Shown here: positions 1-10,261 of the stretch, one piece after another | Layout of the letters: each line of letters opens with the position of its first letter | Position numbering within the stretch: the first letter of the stretch is position 1 | Source: Sandaracinus amylolyticus | GTDB lineage: Bacteria; Myxococcota_A; Polyangia; Polyangiales; Sandaracinaceae | Length of the DNA stretch: 64,000 nt | Reading direction: 5' to 3' | Assembly (NCBI RefSeq): GCF_000737325.1 | Contig: NZ_CP011125.1 | Span: 248,001 to 312,000, forward strand | Made by a program: the position numbers and the translations under genes | The notes under the pieces: model-generated | What the model saw: the letters and a program-made list of their open reading frames with translations, nothing else | What the model was told of the DNA's origin: nothing | Database searches by the model: none

Positions 1-1407
1 TGCACCGACGTCGTCGGCGCGCTCGGCGCGCAGCGCGCGGACGAACGCGATCGCGTCACATCCATCGGCGCGCGGATCGTCGACGTCGGCGCGCTCGCCT
101 GCCGCGCTCGTGAAGAGCGGACGCCCGACCGAGAGCACCGCGACGAGATCGATCGCGTCGTCGAGACAGCCGTGATCGCGCGCCGCGACCAGCAACCGTG
201 CGTGCGGCGGATCGAGCGGCAGCGCGTGCAGCCCGCGCCCCGCCTCGCTCAGCGACGACTCGCCGTCGAGCGCGCCCCACGCCTCGAGATCGCGGCGCGC
301 GGCATCGAGCGCGTGCGGCTTGGGCGCGTCGAGCAGCGGCAGATCTTCGGGCCGCGTGCCCCACGCGGCGGCGCCCATCACCAGCGGCACCAGCGACTCG
401 CGGTGGATCTCGGGCAGCGTCGTCGGCGCGAGCCGCGCCGCCGGGCTCCACAGTCGATGGCAGACGCCCGCCGCGGTGCGACCGGCGCGCCCTGCGCGCT
501 GCGCGGCGCTGTCCTCCGCGATCGGCACGAGCGCGAGATAGCCGCGCCCTTCGTGATAGCGCGTCTGCCGCACGAGCCCGCTGTCGATCACCACGCCGAC
601 GCCCGGGATCGTCAGCGACGTCTCGGCGACGTTGGTCGCGAGGATCACCTTGCGCTTCGGCGTGCGCTCGAACGCGAGCCGCTGCTCGTCGAGCGAGAGC
701 CCGCCGTGCAGCGGGACGATCGAGAGCTCTCGATTCGCCGCGAGCGCGCGCGCGCACGCGTCGATCTCCGCCTTGCCGGGCAGGAACACCAGCACGTCTC
801 CGGGATCGCGCGCCGCGACGTCGATCGCGTGGCGAACCCGCGCCGGGAGCTCGGTCGCGTCGGGCAGCACCGAGGGCCCGGGCAGATATCGGACGTCGAC
901 CGGGAACGCGCGCCCCTCCGCCGCGACGTGCGCGCCGCCCACGCGCGCGGCCACGCGCTCCGCGTCGAGCGTCGCCGACATCACGACGAGCGATCGATCG
1001 GCGCGCGCCCCGCGGAGCACGAGCGCGAGGAGCAGATCCACCTCGAGGCTGCGCTCGTGCATCTCGTCGATCACGAGGGTGCGCGCGCGCTCGACCATCG
1101 CGCGATCACGGAGCGCGATGCCCGGCGTCGCGAACACGATGCGCGTCGCGTCGTGCGCCGCGCGGTCGTCGCGCACGACGTAGCCGACGGAGTCACCGAG
1201 CCGCGTGCCCTCGAGCTGCGCCACGCGCGCGGCGAGGCTGCGGCACGCGACGCGCCGCGGCTCGATCACGAGCACCGGGCCCTCGCACCAGCGCGGCACC
1301 TCGGTCGACTTGCCGGATCCGGTGGGCGCCGAGAGCACGACGGGACCGCGCGCGATCGCCCTCTCGAACGCGGCGCGCGCTGCGTGGATCGGCAGCGCGT
1401 CGCTCAT
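1..1407 (-). CDS. hrpB: ATP-dependent helicase HrpB (DEAH family), 3' part beyond the window
   Basis: The first 469 residues of a DEAH-box RNA helicase are visible; the gene runs off the left edge without a stop. Motif I APTGSGKST is at residues 27-35, motif II DEMH at 114-117, motif III SAT at 144-146, ATNVAETSLT at 257-266 and motif VI QRAGRAGRT at 303-311. The very short segment before motif I matches HrpB rather than HrpA, which is longer. HrpB-type proteins are predicted NTP-driven RNA helicases of the cytoplasm, with a poorly known physiological role. The ATG at 1407-1405 overlaps the TGA of the upstream gene in an ATGA, so the two are probably co-translated. All helicase motifs are intact. 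Confidence 0.9.
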   Translation of the reverse strand, partial: MSDALPIHAARAAFERAIARGPVVLSAPTGSGKSTEVPRWCEGPVLVIEPRRVACRSLAARVAQLEGTRLGDSVGYVVRDDRAAHDATRIVFATPGIALRDRAMVERARTLVIDEMHERSLEVDLLLALVLRGARADRSLVVMSATLDAERVAARVGGAHVAAEGRAFPVDVRYLPGPSVLPDATELPARVRHAIDVAARDPGDVLVFLPGKAEIDACARALAANRELSIVPLHGGLSLDEQRLAFERTPKRKVILATNVAETSLTIPGVGVVIDSGLVRQTRYHEGRGYLALVPIAEDSAAQRAGRAGRTAAGVCHRLWSPAARLAPTTLPEIHRESLVPLVMGAAAWGTRPEDLPLLDAPKPHALDAARRDLEAWGALDGESSLSEAGRGLHALPLDPPHARLLVAARDHGCLDDAIDLVAVLSVGRPLFTSAAGERADVDDPRADGCDAIAFVRALRAERADDVGA

Positions 1408-1865
1408 CGGAGCGCCCGCGCGAGCGCGTCCGGCGAGCGCGACGAGAGGCGCACGACGATCTTCTCGATCCCGCGCCAGCCATGCGCTCGGATCGCGACG
1501 CGTCCCTTCTCGACGCCGACGCTCGTCACTGCGAGCACGATGCCGGGCACATCCTTCCCGCGCGGGTCCGCGTCACGCACCAGGCGATACACCGGCCGCG
1601 GCACGATCCCGAAGAGCGGCCGCGCGAAGAGGAACGCGTCGCGCTTGCCGATCACCACGTCGACCGTCTGCCATCCGAGCGCGAGCGACCACCACGCGAG
1701 CGACGTGTAGCGCAGCCGCACGCGATCCTCGCGATACACGATCGTCTGCTGCCCGACGCGCACCCGCGCGCGCACCGCGTCGCGCACGTTGCGCACCAGC
1801 GCGACGATCTGCGGGCCGAGCAGGAACGCGATCACCGCGATCGTGAAGAGGACCTTGAGCGTCAA
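1404..1865 (-). CDS. small membrane-anchored protein of unknown function
   Basis: A 153-residue protein with one clear hydrophobic segment at about residues 4-22, followed by a basic stretch and a mixed beta-rich domain (about 35-150). No enzymatic motif was recognised. The single N-terminal segment suggests an inner-membrane anchor; the side on which the rest lies cannot be told. Its stop overlaps the hrpB start by 4 bases (ATGA), so it is the upstream partner of a two-gene unit. GC-rich codon use matches the neighbours, supporting a real gene despite the lack of a recognised family. Confidence 0.7.
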   Translation of the reverse strand: MTLKVLFTIAVIAFLLGPQIVALVRNVRDAVRARVRVGQQTIVYREDRVRLRYTSLAWWSLALGWQTVDVVIGKRDAFLFARPLFGIVPRPVYRLVRDADPRGKDVPGIVLAVTSVGVEKGRVAIRAHGWRGIEKIVVRLSSRSPDALARALR

Positions 1866-1895
1866 CGGAGCTGTCTCTCTCGGGCCGGGACCCTG

Positions 1896-2759
1896 TCACG
1901 TCGAGACGAGCGCCGCGAGGTCGACGATCTCTCCGCGCGCTTCGGTCGGCGTGAGCCCGGTGAACTGCTTCACGTCGCGCACCAGGTGGGACTGGTCGTA
2001 GAAGCCGAGATCCTGCGCGAGCGCCGGCCAGCGCACGTCGCCGCCCGCCTTGATCCGCTTCACCAGTCGATCGAAGCGCACGATGCGCGCGAAGAGCTTG
2101 GGCGGGATCCCGACGTGATCGCGGAACGTGCGGATCACGTGCTCGTGGCTGTAGCCGAGCTCGCGCGCGAGCGCGCGCACGTCGACCGCGCCGCCACGCT
2201 CCTCGATGCGCCGCAGCGCCCACGCGGTGGTGCGCAGATCGATCGACGACGACTCGATGCGCGCCGCCAGCAGCGCCTCGACGGCGTCGAGCCGCGCGTC
2301 CCAGGTCTTCAGCTCGGCCAGTCGCTCGCACAGGCTCGCGTGCTCGCGCGGGAGCAGATCGCGGAGCGACACCGCGCGCGAGGTGAGCTCGGACATCGGA
2401 CGTCCGAAGAGCTTTCGCGCGCCGAGCGGCGTCAGATCCACCTGGATCCCGCGCTGGTGCCCGTCGTGATCGCAGAGCGTGTGCGCGTCGTGGAGGCCGG
2501 CGGCGAAGCCTCCGGCGAACCGATCGCCGCCCCCGGGACGCGAGATCACGCGGATCGGCGCCCCGAGCTCGAAGATGAGCACCACACGCGGCCCGGGCAG
2601 CTCGCGCCGTCGCAGCGGCGACGCGGTGCGCTCGTCGTAGCCCATCAGCGAGCCCGTGTACGGCGCGATGCGCGGCGAGGGCGCGCGCACCGCGAGCTCC
2701 CAGCGGCTCCCGCCGAGCTCTCCTCGCACGACCTGCGCGATGCGACGCATCGCGTCCAT
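1896..2759 (-). CDS. AraC family transcriptional regulator
   Basis: A 287-residue protein with a C-terminal AraC/XylS double helix-turn-helix at about residues 185-280. The second helix region reads LGFYDQSHLVRDVKQFTG followed by LTPTEAR, the classic AraC signature. The N-terminal half resembles the effector-binding part of AraC regulators that carry a DUF6597-like sensor domain; that match is by eye. The start is placed at the ATG of MDAMRRIAQ because upstream in-frame sequence does not look like protein. It is transcribed away from the lipoprotein at 2861-3064 in tandem. The ligand and targets cannot be deduced. Confidence 0.85.
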   Translation of the reverse strand: MDAMRRIAQVVRGELGGSRWELAVRAPSPRIAPYTGSLMGYDERTASPLRRRELPGPRVVLIFELGAPIRVISRPGGGDRFAGGFAAGLHDAHTLCDHDGHQRGIQVDLTPLGARKLFGRPMSELTSRAVSLRDLLPREHASLCERLAELKTWDARLDAVEALLAARIESSSIDLRTTAWALRRIEERGGAVDVRALARELGYSHEHVIRTFRDHVGIPPKLFARIVRFDRLVKRIKAGGDVRWPALAQDLGFYDQSHLVRDVKQFTGLTPTEARGEIVDLAALVST

Positions 2760-2860
2760 TGTCAGCGCGAGCGGGCCGAGAGTCCAAGCTGCACGAGCGC
2801 GGTGCGGACGCTGATGCAGAGCGTAGCGTCGATCCACGCGTGGTGCGTCGTGCCGCGGCG

Positions 2861-3064
2861 TCACTTCGCCGTGCGCGTCGGCTGTCGCACCGGCGTGCCG
2901 CATCCGCTCGGACCACATCCGTAGGTGCCGTGCGCGGCGCGTGAGCACTCGAGGTCCCACGCGCTGCAGGTGTCGCCCGCCGAGTCCGCGAGATACCGCC
3001 GCGGCTCCCATGCGCCCGCACAGCCCGTGAGCACGATCCCGAGCGCGATCACCACGCGACGCAT
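2861..3064 (-). CDS. very small lipoprotein
   Basis: A 67-residue protein with a signal peptide ending in a lipobox (VLTGC, Cys15). The mature part is rich in Cys (five further Cys) and Gly. A strong Shine-Dalgarno, GAGGAGG, lies 6 bases before the ATG, which supports both the gene and its start. It shares a divergent intergenic region of about 115 bases with the DUF1592 gene. No family was recognised. It should be exported and lipid-anchored; the paired Cys suggest disulfides in the periplasm or on the surface. Confidence 0.65.
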   Translation of the reverse strand: MRRVVIALGIVLTGCAGAWEPRRYLADSAGDTCSAWDLECSRAAHGTYGCGPSGCGTPVRQPTRTAK

Positions 3065-3179
3065 GATGTCCTCCTCGCGTCCGACGTAGCGCGAACCGCG
3101 CCAACGTTTCGACGCAGCGTGCGTAACTGCCGCGCGCCGTGGCGCCTCGCACGCTGCTCGGGAGCACGAGGAGGGTCCC

Positions 3180-4826
3180 ATGCGAGCCGCGCTCTCTGCG
3201 CTCGTCGCCACGCTGGCGATCGGGTGCACCGGGTTCGTCGAGAACGGTCCGAGCGGTCCGCTCGGCGGTCCACGCACGACGCCGAGCACGCCGACCGAGC
3301 CGCTGACGACACCGCGCGAGCTCGGACCGGTCGCGCTCCGGCGCCTCACCCGCGACGAGCTGGGACACGTCGTCCGCGACCTCACCGGCGTCGACGTGCG
3401 CGTCGAGCTCGAGCTGCTGCCCGAAGATCCCGAGACCCCGTTCGACAACGACGCGTCGCTGCAGATCGCGTCGGGCCCGCTGGTCCTCGGCATCGAGCGC
3501 ATCGCGGAGACCGTCGCGGCGCGCGTGCTCGGCGACGCGGCCCTGCGCGCGCGCGTCGTCGGCTGCGAGCCCACCGCGATCGACGACGCGTGCATGCGCA
3601 CCTTCGTCGCGCGGTTCGGGCGCCGCGCGCTGCGCCGTCCGCTCGCGGACGACGAGGTCGATGGATTCGTCGCGCTGCCGCGCGCGGCGGGCGCCGAGGA
3701 CGTCGAGCAGGCGATCTCGATCGTGCTGCGCGCGCTGCTGCAGGACCCCGAGCTCGTGTATCGCGTGGAGATCGGCGAGGAGGTCTCGCCCGGCGTCGTT
3801 CGTTTGAGCTCGAACGAATTGGCGTCGCGCCTCTCGTTCCTGCTCTGGGGAACGACACCGGACGACGACCTGCTCGATCGTGTCGATCGCGGCGAGCTCG
3901 ATCGTCCCGAGGGCGTGCGCGCGGTCGCCGAGGACATGCTGCGCGATCCTCGCGCCGCCGAGCAGCTCGCGCGCTTCCACGCGATGTGGCTCGGGTACCG
4001 GCGCCTGCCGCATCCCGCCGCGCTCGCGTCGTCGCTCTCGCGCGAGACCGGGGCGCTGCTGGCGCGCGTGGTGCTCGACGAGCGACGCCCCTGGCTCGAC
4101 GTGTTCACGTCGGACGAGACGTACGTCGATCGCGCGCTCGCCGAGCACTACGAGATCGATCCGCCTGACGGCGAGGGACCCGCGTGGGTGCGGTACCCGG
4201 ACGGCTCGGAGCGCGCGGGCATCCTCTCGCACGGCACCTTTCTCTCCGCGGCGTCGAAGTGGGGCGACACCAGCCCCACCCAGCGCGGCGTGCTGGTGCA
4301 GGAGCGCCTCTTCTGCACGCACATCCCGCCGCCGTCGCCCGAGCTCCTGCGCATGGCGGGCGCGAGCGTCGACGAGCCGCCGCCCGATCGCGGCAGCCCG
4401 TGCAAGACCGATCGCTATGCGGCGCACGCGAGCGGCGCGTGCGCGCACTGTCACGAGCAGGTCGATCCGATCGGGTTCGGGCTCGAGCGCTACGACGTCG
4501 CGGGTCGGTTCCGCGAGCACGACGAGGGCCTCGCCGAGTGCACCCTCGACGGGCGCGGCGAGCTCGTCGGGGAGGGCGAATTCTCGGGCCCCGGCGAGCT
4601 CGGCGCGCTGGTGGCGTCGAGCGATCGCGCGCAGCGCTGCGCGGTCGAGCAGGTGCTTCGATTCGCGCTCGGCGAGGCGCACCCCGAGCTCGGCGCACGG
4701 ACGCTCGACGGGCTCGTCTCGCGCTTCGATCGCGAGGGCGGTCACCTGCACGCGCTCTTGATCGATCTCGTGGCGAGCGACGCGTTCCGCCACCGGATGG
4801 TTCCCGCTGACGACGAGGAGGGCTGA
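3180..4826 (+). CDS. DUF1592 family lipoprotein (DUF1587/1595/1592/1588/1585 domains)
   Basis: A 548-residue protein with a lipoprotein signal (LAIGC, Cys16). It follows the domain order of planctomycete and myxobacterial DUF1592 proteins: DUF1587-like (LRRLTRDELGHVVRDLTG), DUF1595-like (FVARFGRRALRRPLADDEV), DUF1592-like (RLSFLLWGTTPDDDLL), DUF1588-like (GILSHGTFLSAASKWGDTSP) and a C-terminal DUF1585-like region. A CAHCH motif (CxxCH) just after the DUF1588 region could bind heme c. The biochemical role of the family is not established; members are usually next to DUF1552 genes, as here, with only 3 bases between the two. An AGGAGG site precedes the ATG. Confidence 0.88.
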   Translation: MRAALSALVATLAIGCTGFVENGPSGPLGGPRTTPSTPTEPLTTPRELGPVALRRLTRDELGHVVRDLTGVDVRVELELLPEDPETPFDNDASLQIASGPLVLGIERIAETVAARVLGDAALRARVVGCEPTAIDDACMRTFVARFGRRALRRPLADDEVDGFVALPRAAGAEDVEQAISIVLRALLQDPELVYRVEIGEEVSPGVVRLSSNELASRLSFLLWGTTPDDDLLDRVDRGELDRPEGVRAVAEDMLRDPRAAEQLARFHAMWLGYRRLPHPAALASSLSRETGALLARVVLDERRPWLDVFTSDETYVDRALAEHYEIDPPDGEGPAWVRYPDGSERAGILSHGTFLSAASKWGDTSPTQRGVLVQERLFCTHIPPPSPELLRMAGASVDEPPPDRGSPCKTDRYAAHASGACAHCHEQVDPIGFGLERYDVAGRFREHDEGLAECTLDGRGELVGEGEFSGPGELGALVASSDRAQRCAVEQVLRFALGEAHPELGARTLDGLVSRFDREGGHLHALLIDLVASDAFRHRMVPADDEEG

Positions 4827-4829
4827 GCC

Positions 4830-6260
4830 ATGACGAAGAGGCCGTTGCTCTCGCGCCGCACCGCGCTGATCGGGTCCTTCGGCACCACGATCGCGCTGCC
4901 GTTCCTCGAAGCGATGGCGCCGGCACGCGCGCGCGCCCAGACGACGTCGCCCTCGCGCTACGTCGTGTGCTTCGCGGGCACGTCGCTCGGCACCAGCCGC
5001 AACATGTTCGTCCCGGGCGCGACCGGCGCCGACTATCCGCTCACGATGGCGCTCGCGCCGATCGGCGCGCACGGCGTGCAGAGCGACGTCGGCGTGGTCA
5101 CCGGGCTGCGCATCCCGTGGCAGACCGGCAGCGAGGTGCCGCCCGGCGGACGCCCGGTCGAGTTCCACTCGAGCACGGTCGGGCCGCTGCTCTCGGGCAT
5201 GCGCGCGAACGGACGCGACGCCGGTGCGCGCGGTCCGACCTCCGATCAGATCGTCGCGCAGGCGATCGGCGGCGAGACGCGCTTCCGCTCGCTCGAGCTG
5301 CGCGTCCAGGCGAGCACCTATCGCGGCGGTGACTCGAACAAGTCGCGCATGTCGTATCGACGAGACGGCTCGGGGCGCATCGTCGCGGTGCCGCCGGTGA
5401 TCTCGCCGCGGCTGGCGTTCGACACGCTGTTCAGCGGCGGCGCGCCCACGAGCGACGAGGACGCGGCCGCGCGCGCGCTGCGCCTCCAGCAGCGACGCAG
5501 CGTGCTCGACTCGGTGGGCGACCGCATCTCGCGGCTCATGGGACGGGTGGGCGCAGCCGATCGTCGCCGCCTCGAGCGTCACTTCGACGAGCTGCGCGCG
5601 ATCGAGCGCGCGATCGACGAGATCCCCACCACCGGCGCGTGCGAGGTCCCGGCCGATCCCGGCCGCGACGCGCCGATCGACGTGACCACCGAGGAGGGCG
5701 GCTCGCGCGAGATCGGCTACGCGCACGAGAAGGAGCGCGCGCGCGTGATGTGCGATCTCGTGAGGATGGCGCTCGCGTGCGATCTGACGCGCTCGGTCAG
5801 CCTGATGATCACGTGCGCGCAGTCGTTCATGAACGTGGTCGCGCTGCCGGGGCTCGAGGGCCGCAACATCGACGTGCACGAGCTCGGGCACGGCGCGGGA
5901 TCGATCGAGGAGATGTCGCGCGCCATCGCGTGGCACGTCGACTCGTTCTCGTATCTCACCAAGACGCTGCGCGACACGCCCGACGAGGACGCGTCGTTGC
6001 TCGATCGCACCGCGCTCGTGCTGCTCTTCGAGGGCGGGCACGGGCACGATCCCGAGAGCGGCGAGGCGGGCAAGTCGCACTCGTCGGAGAACATGGCGGC
6101 GCTGTTCGCGGGGCGCGTCGGTGGGCTGCGCCCGGGGCGTCACATCGCGGCGGCGGGCGCTCACCCTGCGCGCGTCGCGGTCGCGGCGATGAACGCGGTC
6201 GGCGTCGACGGTGGGCTCGGCGAGGTGAGCTCGAGCCTCGACGCGATGTTCGAGGCGTGA
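4830..6260 (+). CDS. DUF1552 family protein, Tat-exported
   Basis: A 476-residue protein with a twin-arginine signal (LSRRTALIGSFG at about residues 7-18) and cleavage near ARARA-QT. The rest matches DUF1552, the constant partner of DUF1592 proteins. The family resembles DUF1501/sulfatase-like folds, with conserved His/Asp-rich stretches such as FHSS and FEGGHGHDPESG. Tat export implies folding, and probably cofactor loading, in the cytoplasm. A GAGGAGG site sits 8 bases before the ATG, inside the end of the preceding gene. Co-transcription with the DUF1592 gene is very likely. The function is unknown. Confidence 0.87.
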   Translation: MTKRPLLSRRTALIGSFGTTIALPFLEAMAPARARAQTTSPSRYVVCFAGTSLGTSRNMFVPGATGADYPLTMALAPIGAHGVQSDVGVVTGLRIPWQTGSEVPPGGRPVEFHSSTVGPLLSGMRANGRDAGARGPTSDQIVAQAIGGETRFRSLELRVQASTYRGGDSNKSRMSYRRDGSGRIVAVPPVISPRLAFDTLFSGGAPTSDEDAAARALRLQQRRSVLDSVGDRISRLMGRVGAADRRRLERHFDELRAIERAIDEIPTTGACEVPADPGRDAPIDVTTEEGGSREIGYAHEKERARVMCDLVRMALACDLTRSVSLMITCAQSFMNVVALPGLEGRNIDVHELGHGAGSIEEMSRAIAWHVDSFSYLTKTLRDTPDEDASLLDRTALVLLFEGGHGHDPESGEAGKSHSSENMAALFAGRVGGLRPGRHIAAAGAHPARVAVAAMNAVGVDGGLGEVSSSLDAMFEA

Positions 6261-6316
6261 CCCGCGCCTGTGTCGATCCGCACGGAAAGCTCGGATTCCT
6301 CGTCTACGCTCGCTGC

Positions 6317-7285
6317 ATGAAGCCGGGGCACTTCTTCCTTCTGGTCCTCTCGCTCGCAGCCTGCACGGAGCGCGGCGGTGACTCGTTCCGTCCTCCCGTC
6401 GGCGACGCAGGCTCGTTCGACGCCGGGCAGACCGTCACACCGCACGACGCGGGCGGGTACCCCGACGTGCAGCGCATCGACGCGGGCGTGTGCACCGACA
6501 GCGTCGACGTCGTGTTCGTGATCGACGTCTCGAGCTCGATGAACTTCGTGCTCGAGCAGCTCGAGGACGACGTCGGCATGGTGGTCGACGCCGCGACCGA
6601 GCTCGCGCCCGACCCGCACTTCGGCTTCATCGGCTACGTCGACAACCACGCGTTCGCGACGAACGGCGCGCTCGAGGGCGGCCGCGTGCACACGCAGGCG
6701 TCGACGCTGCAGAGCGCGTTCCGCCAGTTCCTCACGACGTACACGAACCCGAACCGCAACCCCGGCGACGGCCCGGGCGGACCGACGACGCAGAACCCGA
6801 TCTGCGAGGAGAACGCGCTCGACGCGCTCCACGCGGCCGCGGCCGAGTTCCCGTGGAGGCCCAACGCGACGCGCGTGATCATCATCGCGACCGACGACAC
6901 GTTCATCGAGCCGACCGACAACTACGGCGATCGCGATCACGACGGCGACTGGACGAGCACCGACTACCCGCGCGAGGGGAACTATCCCGCGCTGCACTCG
7001 ATGGCACAGACGATCGCGGCGGTGCGCGCGGCGCGAGCGCGCGTGTTCTCGTTCACGCGCCTGTCGCCGCCGGGATTCCTGAGCCGGTGTGGCACCGACC
7101 GCCGGCTCGAGTGGTCGCAGATCACGAACGGATGGAGCGCTCCGTACAACGGCGCTGCGCCGATCCCCGACTCGACGGATGGGCGCAACTTCGATCTCGC
7201 GATGGTGCAGTCCGGCTCGCTGAGCCTCGCGGCGACGATCAGCGACGTGGTCGTCGAGTCGTATTGTCAGCCGCCGCTCTTCTGA
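6317..7285 (+). CDS. VWA-domain lipoprotein
   Basis: A 322-residue protein with a lipobox (LSLAAC, Cys16), an Asp/Gly/Pro-rich linker to about residue 58 and a von Willebrand factor A-like domain from about residue 62. The MIDAS motif DVSSS is at residues 70-74, so metal-dependent ligand binding is plausible. Asp/Asn-rich loops ([20 protein letters not shown]) follow the fold. It lies 56 bases after the DUF1552 gene on the same strand and may belong to the same unit. The substrate or partner is unknown. A long GC-poor leader follows before the next gene. Confidence 0.82.
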   Translation: MKPGHFFLLVLSLAACTERGGDSFRPPVGDAGSFDAGQTVTPHDAGGYPDVQRIDAGVCTDSVDVVFVIDVSSSMNFVLEQLEDDVGMVVDAATELAPDPHFGFIGYVDNHAFATNGALEGGRVHTQASTLQSAFRQFLTTYTNPNRNPGDGPGGPTTQNPICEENALDALHAAAAEFPWRPNATRVIIIATDDTFIEPTDNYGDRDHDGDWTSTDYPREGNYPALHSMAQTIAAVRAARARVFSFTRLSPPGFLSRCGTDRRLEWSQITNGWSAPYNGAAPIPDSTDGRNFDLAMVQSGSLSLAATISDVVVESYCQPPLF

Positions 7286-7309
7286 CGAGGAATTGGGGCG
7301 AATTTCCAA

Positions 7310-7475
7310 GGAGAGCAGGAGGGTTAGGAAGACCACGGAACTAGGCGAAAACGTGGTCACATGCGCGCTCTGGGGGTCCATTCGATGGCAAGAGTGGAAT
7401 TCGGCTCCTGCAACTCCTGCTCTCCTCAGCGGCACGAACTCCTGCTCTCCTCCGCGAAGCGCTCCTGCTCTTCTC
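7310..7475. repeat. C/T-rich direct repeats with an inverted copy, upstream of frmA
   Basis: Between the VWA gene and frmA (280 bases, visibly less GC-rich), CTCCTGCTCTCCTC occurs at 7414-7427 and 7439-7452, with a one-mismatch copy at 7462-7475, so the spacing is 25 then 23 bases. An inverted copy (GGAGAGCAGGAGG) lies at 7310-7322 and could pair with any of the three. On the plus strand the copies are CUCC-rich, like anti-Shine-Dalgarno sequences. This could be a leader RNA, a small RNA or protein-binding sites for frmA; nothing in the sequence decides between them. Confidence 0.5.
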
Positions 7476-7565
7476 AGCGACTCCTTTCCTCGGCTCGCTC
7501 CTCGGCGGGGCCTTCCTCGATCGGAGCGGTGTCCATCGTCGCGCGGCTTCGGTAGGCTGCGCCGC

Positions 7566-8678
<1,113 letters not shown>

Positions 8679-8682
8679 TCGT

Positions 8683-9537
8683 ATGAGCGAAAGCGATCTC
8701 GTGGTCCGCTCCGAGCACGCGTGCTTCGGCGGACGGCAGGGCTTCTACGAGCACCCGAGCGCCGCGTGCGCGTCGCCGATGCGGTTCTCGGTGTACCTGC
8801 CGCCCGCGGCGCTACGCGGCGAGCGCGTGCCCGCGCTCTACTACCTCGCCGGGCTCACCTGCAACGAAGAGCACCTGCCCACGAAGGGCCAGGCGCACGC
8901 GGTCGCGGCGGAGCTCGGCCTCGCGCTCGTCGCGTGCGACACGAGCCCGCGCGCGACGCGTTATCCCGGCGATGACGCGGCGTGGGACTTCGGCATCGCG
9001 GCGGGGTTCTACCTCGACGCGACGCAGCCGCCGTGGTCCGCGAGCTATCGCATGGAGACGCACGTCGTCTCCGAGCTGCCCTCGTGGGTCGAGCGTCACT
9101 TCCCGGTGCGCAGCGACGCGCGCGGCATCTTCGGGCACTCGATGGGCGGGCACGGCGCGCTCACGCTCGCGCTGCGTCATCCCGATCGATATCGCAGCGT
9201 GTCGGCGCTCGCGCCGATCGTCGCGCCCAGCGAGGTGCCGTGGGGCGTGAAGGCGTTCACCCACTACCTCGGCGCGGATCGCGCGACGTGGCGCGAGCAC
9301 GACGCGACCGAGCTGGTGAAGAGCACGCAGCTCGCGAGCGAGATCCTCGTGGACCAGGGCATGGCCGACAAATTCCTCGAGCGCGAGCTCCAGCCCGAGC
9401 GCTTCGAGGCGGCGTGCGCGGCGGCGGGCCAGAGGCTGCGCCTGCGACGTCACGACGGCTACGACCACAGCTACTACTTCATCGCGACGTTCATGGCGGA
9501 TCACCTCCGCCATCACGCTGCGATCCTCGGTGCGTGA
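8683..9537 (+). CDS. fghA: S-formylglutathione hydrolase
   Basis: A 284-residue alpha/beta hydrolase of the esterase D family. It hydrolyses S-formylglutathione to formate and glutathione, the second step of glutathione-dependent formaldehyde detoxification. The nucleophile is Ser153 in GHSMGGHGA. The likely His is in YDHSYYFI (about residue 261) and the Asp in the LVDQG region (about 224). YYLAGLTCNEE near residue 53 is typical of the family. It starts 4 bases after the frmA stop, so the two form a pathway operon. It ends immediately against the convergent metalloprotease gene. Confidence 0.93.
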   Translation: MSESDLVVRSEHACFGGRQGFYEHPSAACASPMRFSVYLPPAALRGERVPALYYLAGLTCNEEHLPTKGQAHAVAAELGLALVACDTSPRATRYPGDDAAWDFGIAAGFYLDATQPPWSASYRMETHVVSELPSWVERHFPVRSDARGIFGHSMGGHGALTLALRHPDRYRSVSALAPIVAPSEVPWGVKAFTHYLGADRATWREHDATELVKSTQLASEILVDQGMADKFLERELQPERFEAACAAAGQRLRLRRHDGYDHSYYFIATFMADHLRHHAAILGA

Positions 9538-10143
9538 TCATCGCGCCGCGGGGCGTCCGTCGGCCGCGAAGCGTCGTGCGCGCGCGTCGATGATCGCGAT
9601 CTGCGATCCATCGAAGAATTGCGCGCCGATGCCGCGGCCGACGTAGGGCCACATCACGTTGCCCGGCGTCGAGGAGTGCCCGTTGCCGAAGTAGTGCCCG
9701 AGCTCGTGCGCGAGCGTCTCTTCGCCGGCGTGCTCGGTGATCAGCACGAAGGGATCGATCCGCCCGACGCGCGGCACGCAGAAGCCCACCGTGCCGTCGC
9801 CTTCGCGGATGCGGAGGTCGCGCACCACGATCACGTCGATGCGTGTCGCGTCGACGATCTCCGCGAGCTGCACGACGTCGAGCGCGCTGCGCACGATCGC
9901 GCGCGACGGCTGGAGCACGACGCGCGCGTCGACGGCGAACTGCACGCGCGCCGGCGCGAAGAGCGCGTTCGCGATCGCGACGCGCGCATCGACGAACGCA
10001 TCGTCGACGCTCGACGGAGGCACGTGGACGCGCAGCGCGAACGTGCGCGGTGGCGGCGCGGCGTGCAGCGCGCGCGGCATCGCTGCGCTGCCCACGAGCG
10101 CGATCATCGACACGAGCTCCGCGATCCAGCGCCGTCGAACCAC
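9538..10143 (-). CDS. secreted metzincin-type zinc metalloprotease
   Basis: A protein of about 201 residues with an N-terminal signal (ELVSMIALVGSAA, cleavage near ALHA). The full metzincin zinc signature HELGHYFGNGH is at residues 146-156, with a Met-turn candidate NVMWP (Met164). It should be an exported zinc endopeptidase; the matrixin-like core is short and lacks accessory domains. The GTG at 10143 is preferred because AGGAGG lies about 6 bases upstream; the ATGs at 10173 and 10167 are in frame but lie before that site. Its TGA is directly adjacent to the convergent fghA stop. Confidence 0.82.
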   Translation of the reverse strand: MVRRRWIAELVSMIALVGSAAMPRALHAAPPPRTFALRVHVPPSSVDDAFVDARVAIANALFAPARVQFAVDARVVLQPSRAIVRSALDVVQLAEIVDATRIDVIVVRDLRIREGDGTVGFCVPRVGRIDPFVLITEHAGEETLAHELGHYFGNGHSSTPGNVMWPYVGRGIGAQFFDGSQIAIIDARARRFAADGRPAAR

Positions 10144-10261
10144 TGCGGCCTCCTCGCGAGTCCCCATCGCCATCGCGATGGTCGGCGCGGAGCACGCGCC
10201 GCTCCGACGGCGCGCCGTGCGCCCCGCTGGCACGAGGCGCACGGCGCGCTCGACGTTCTGT

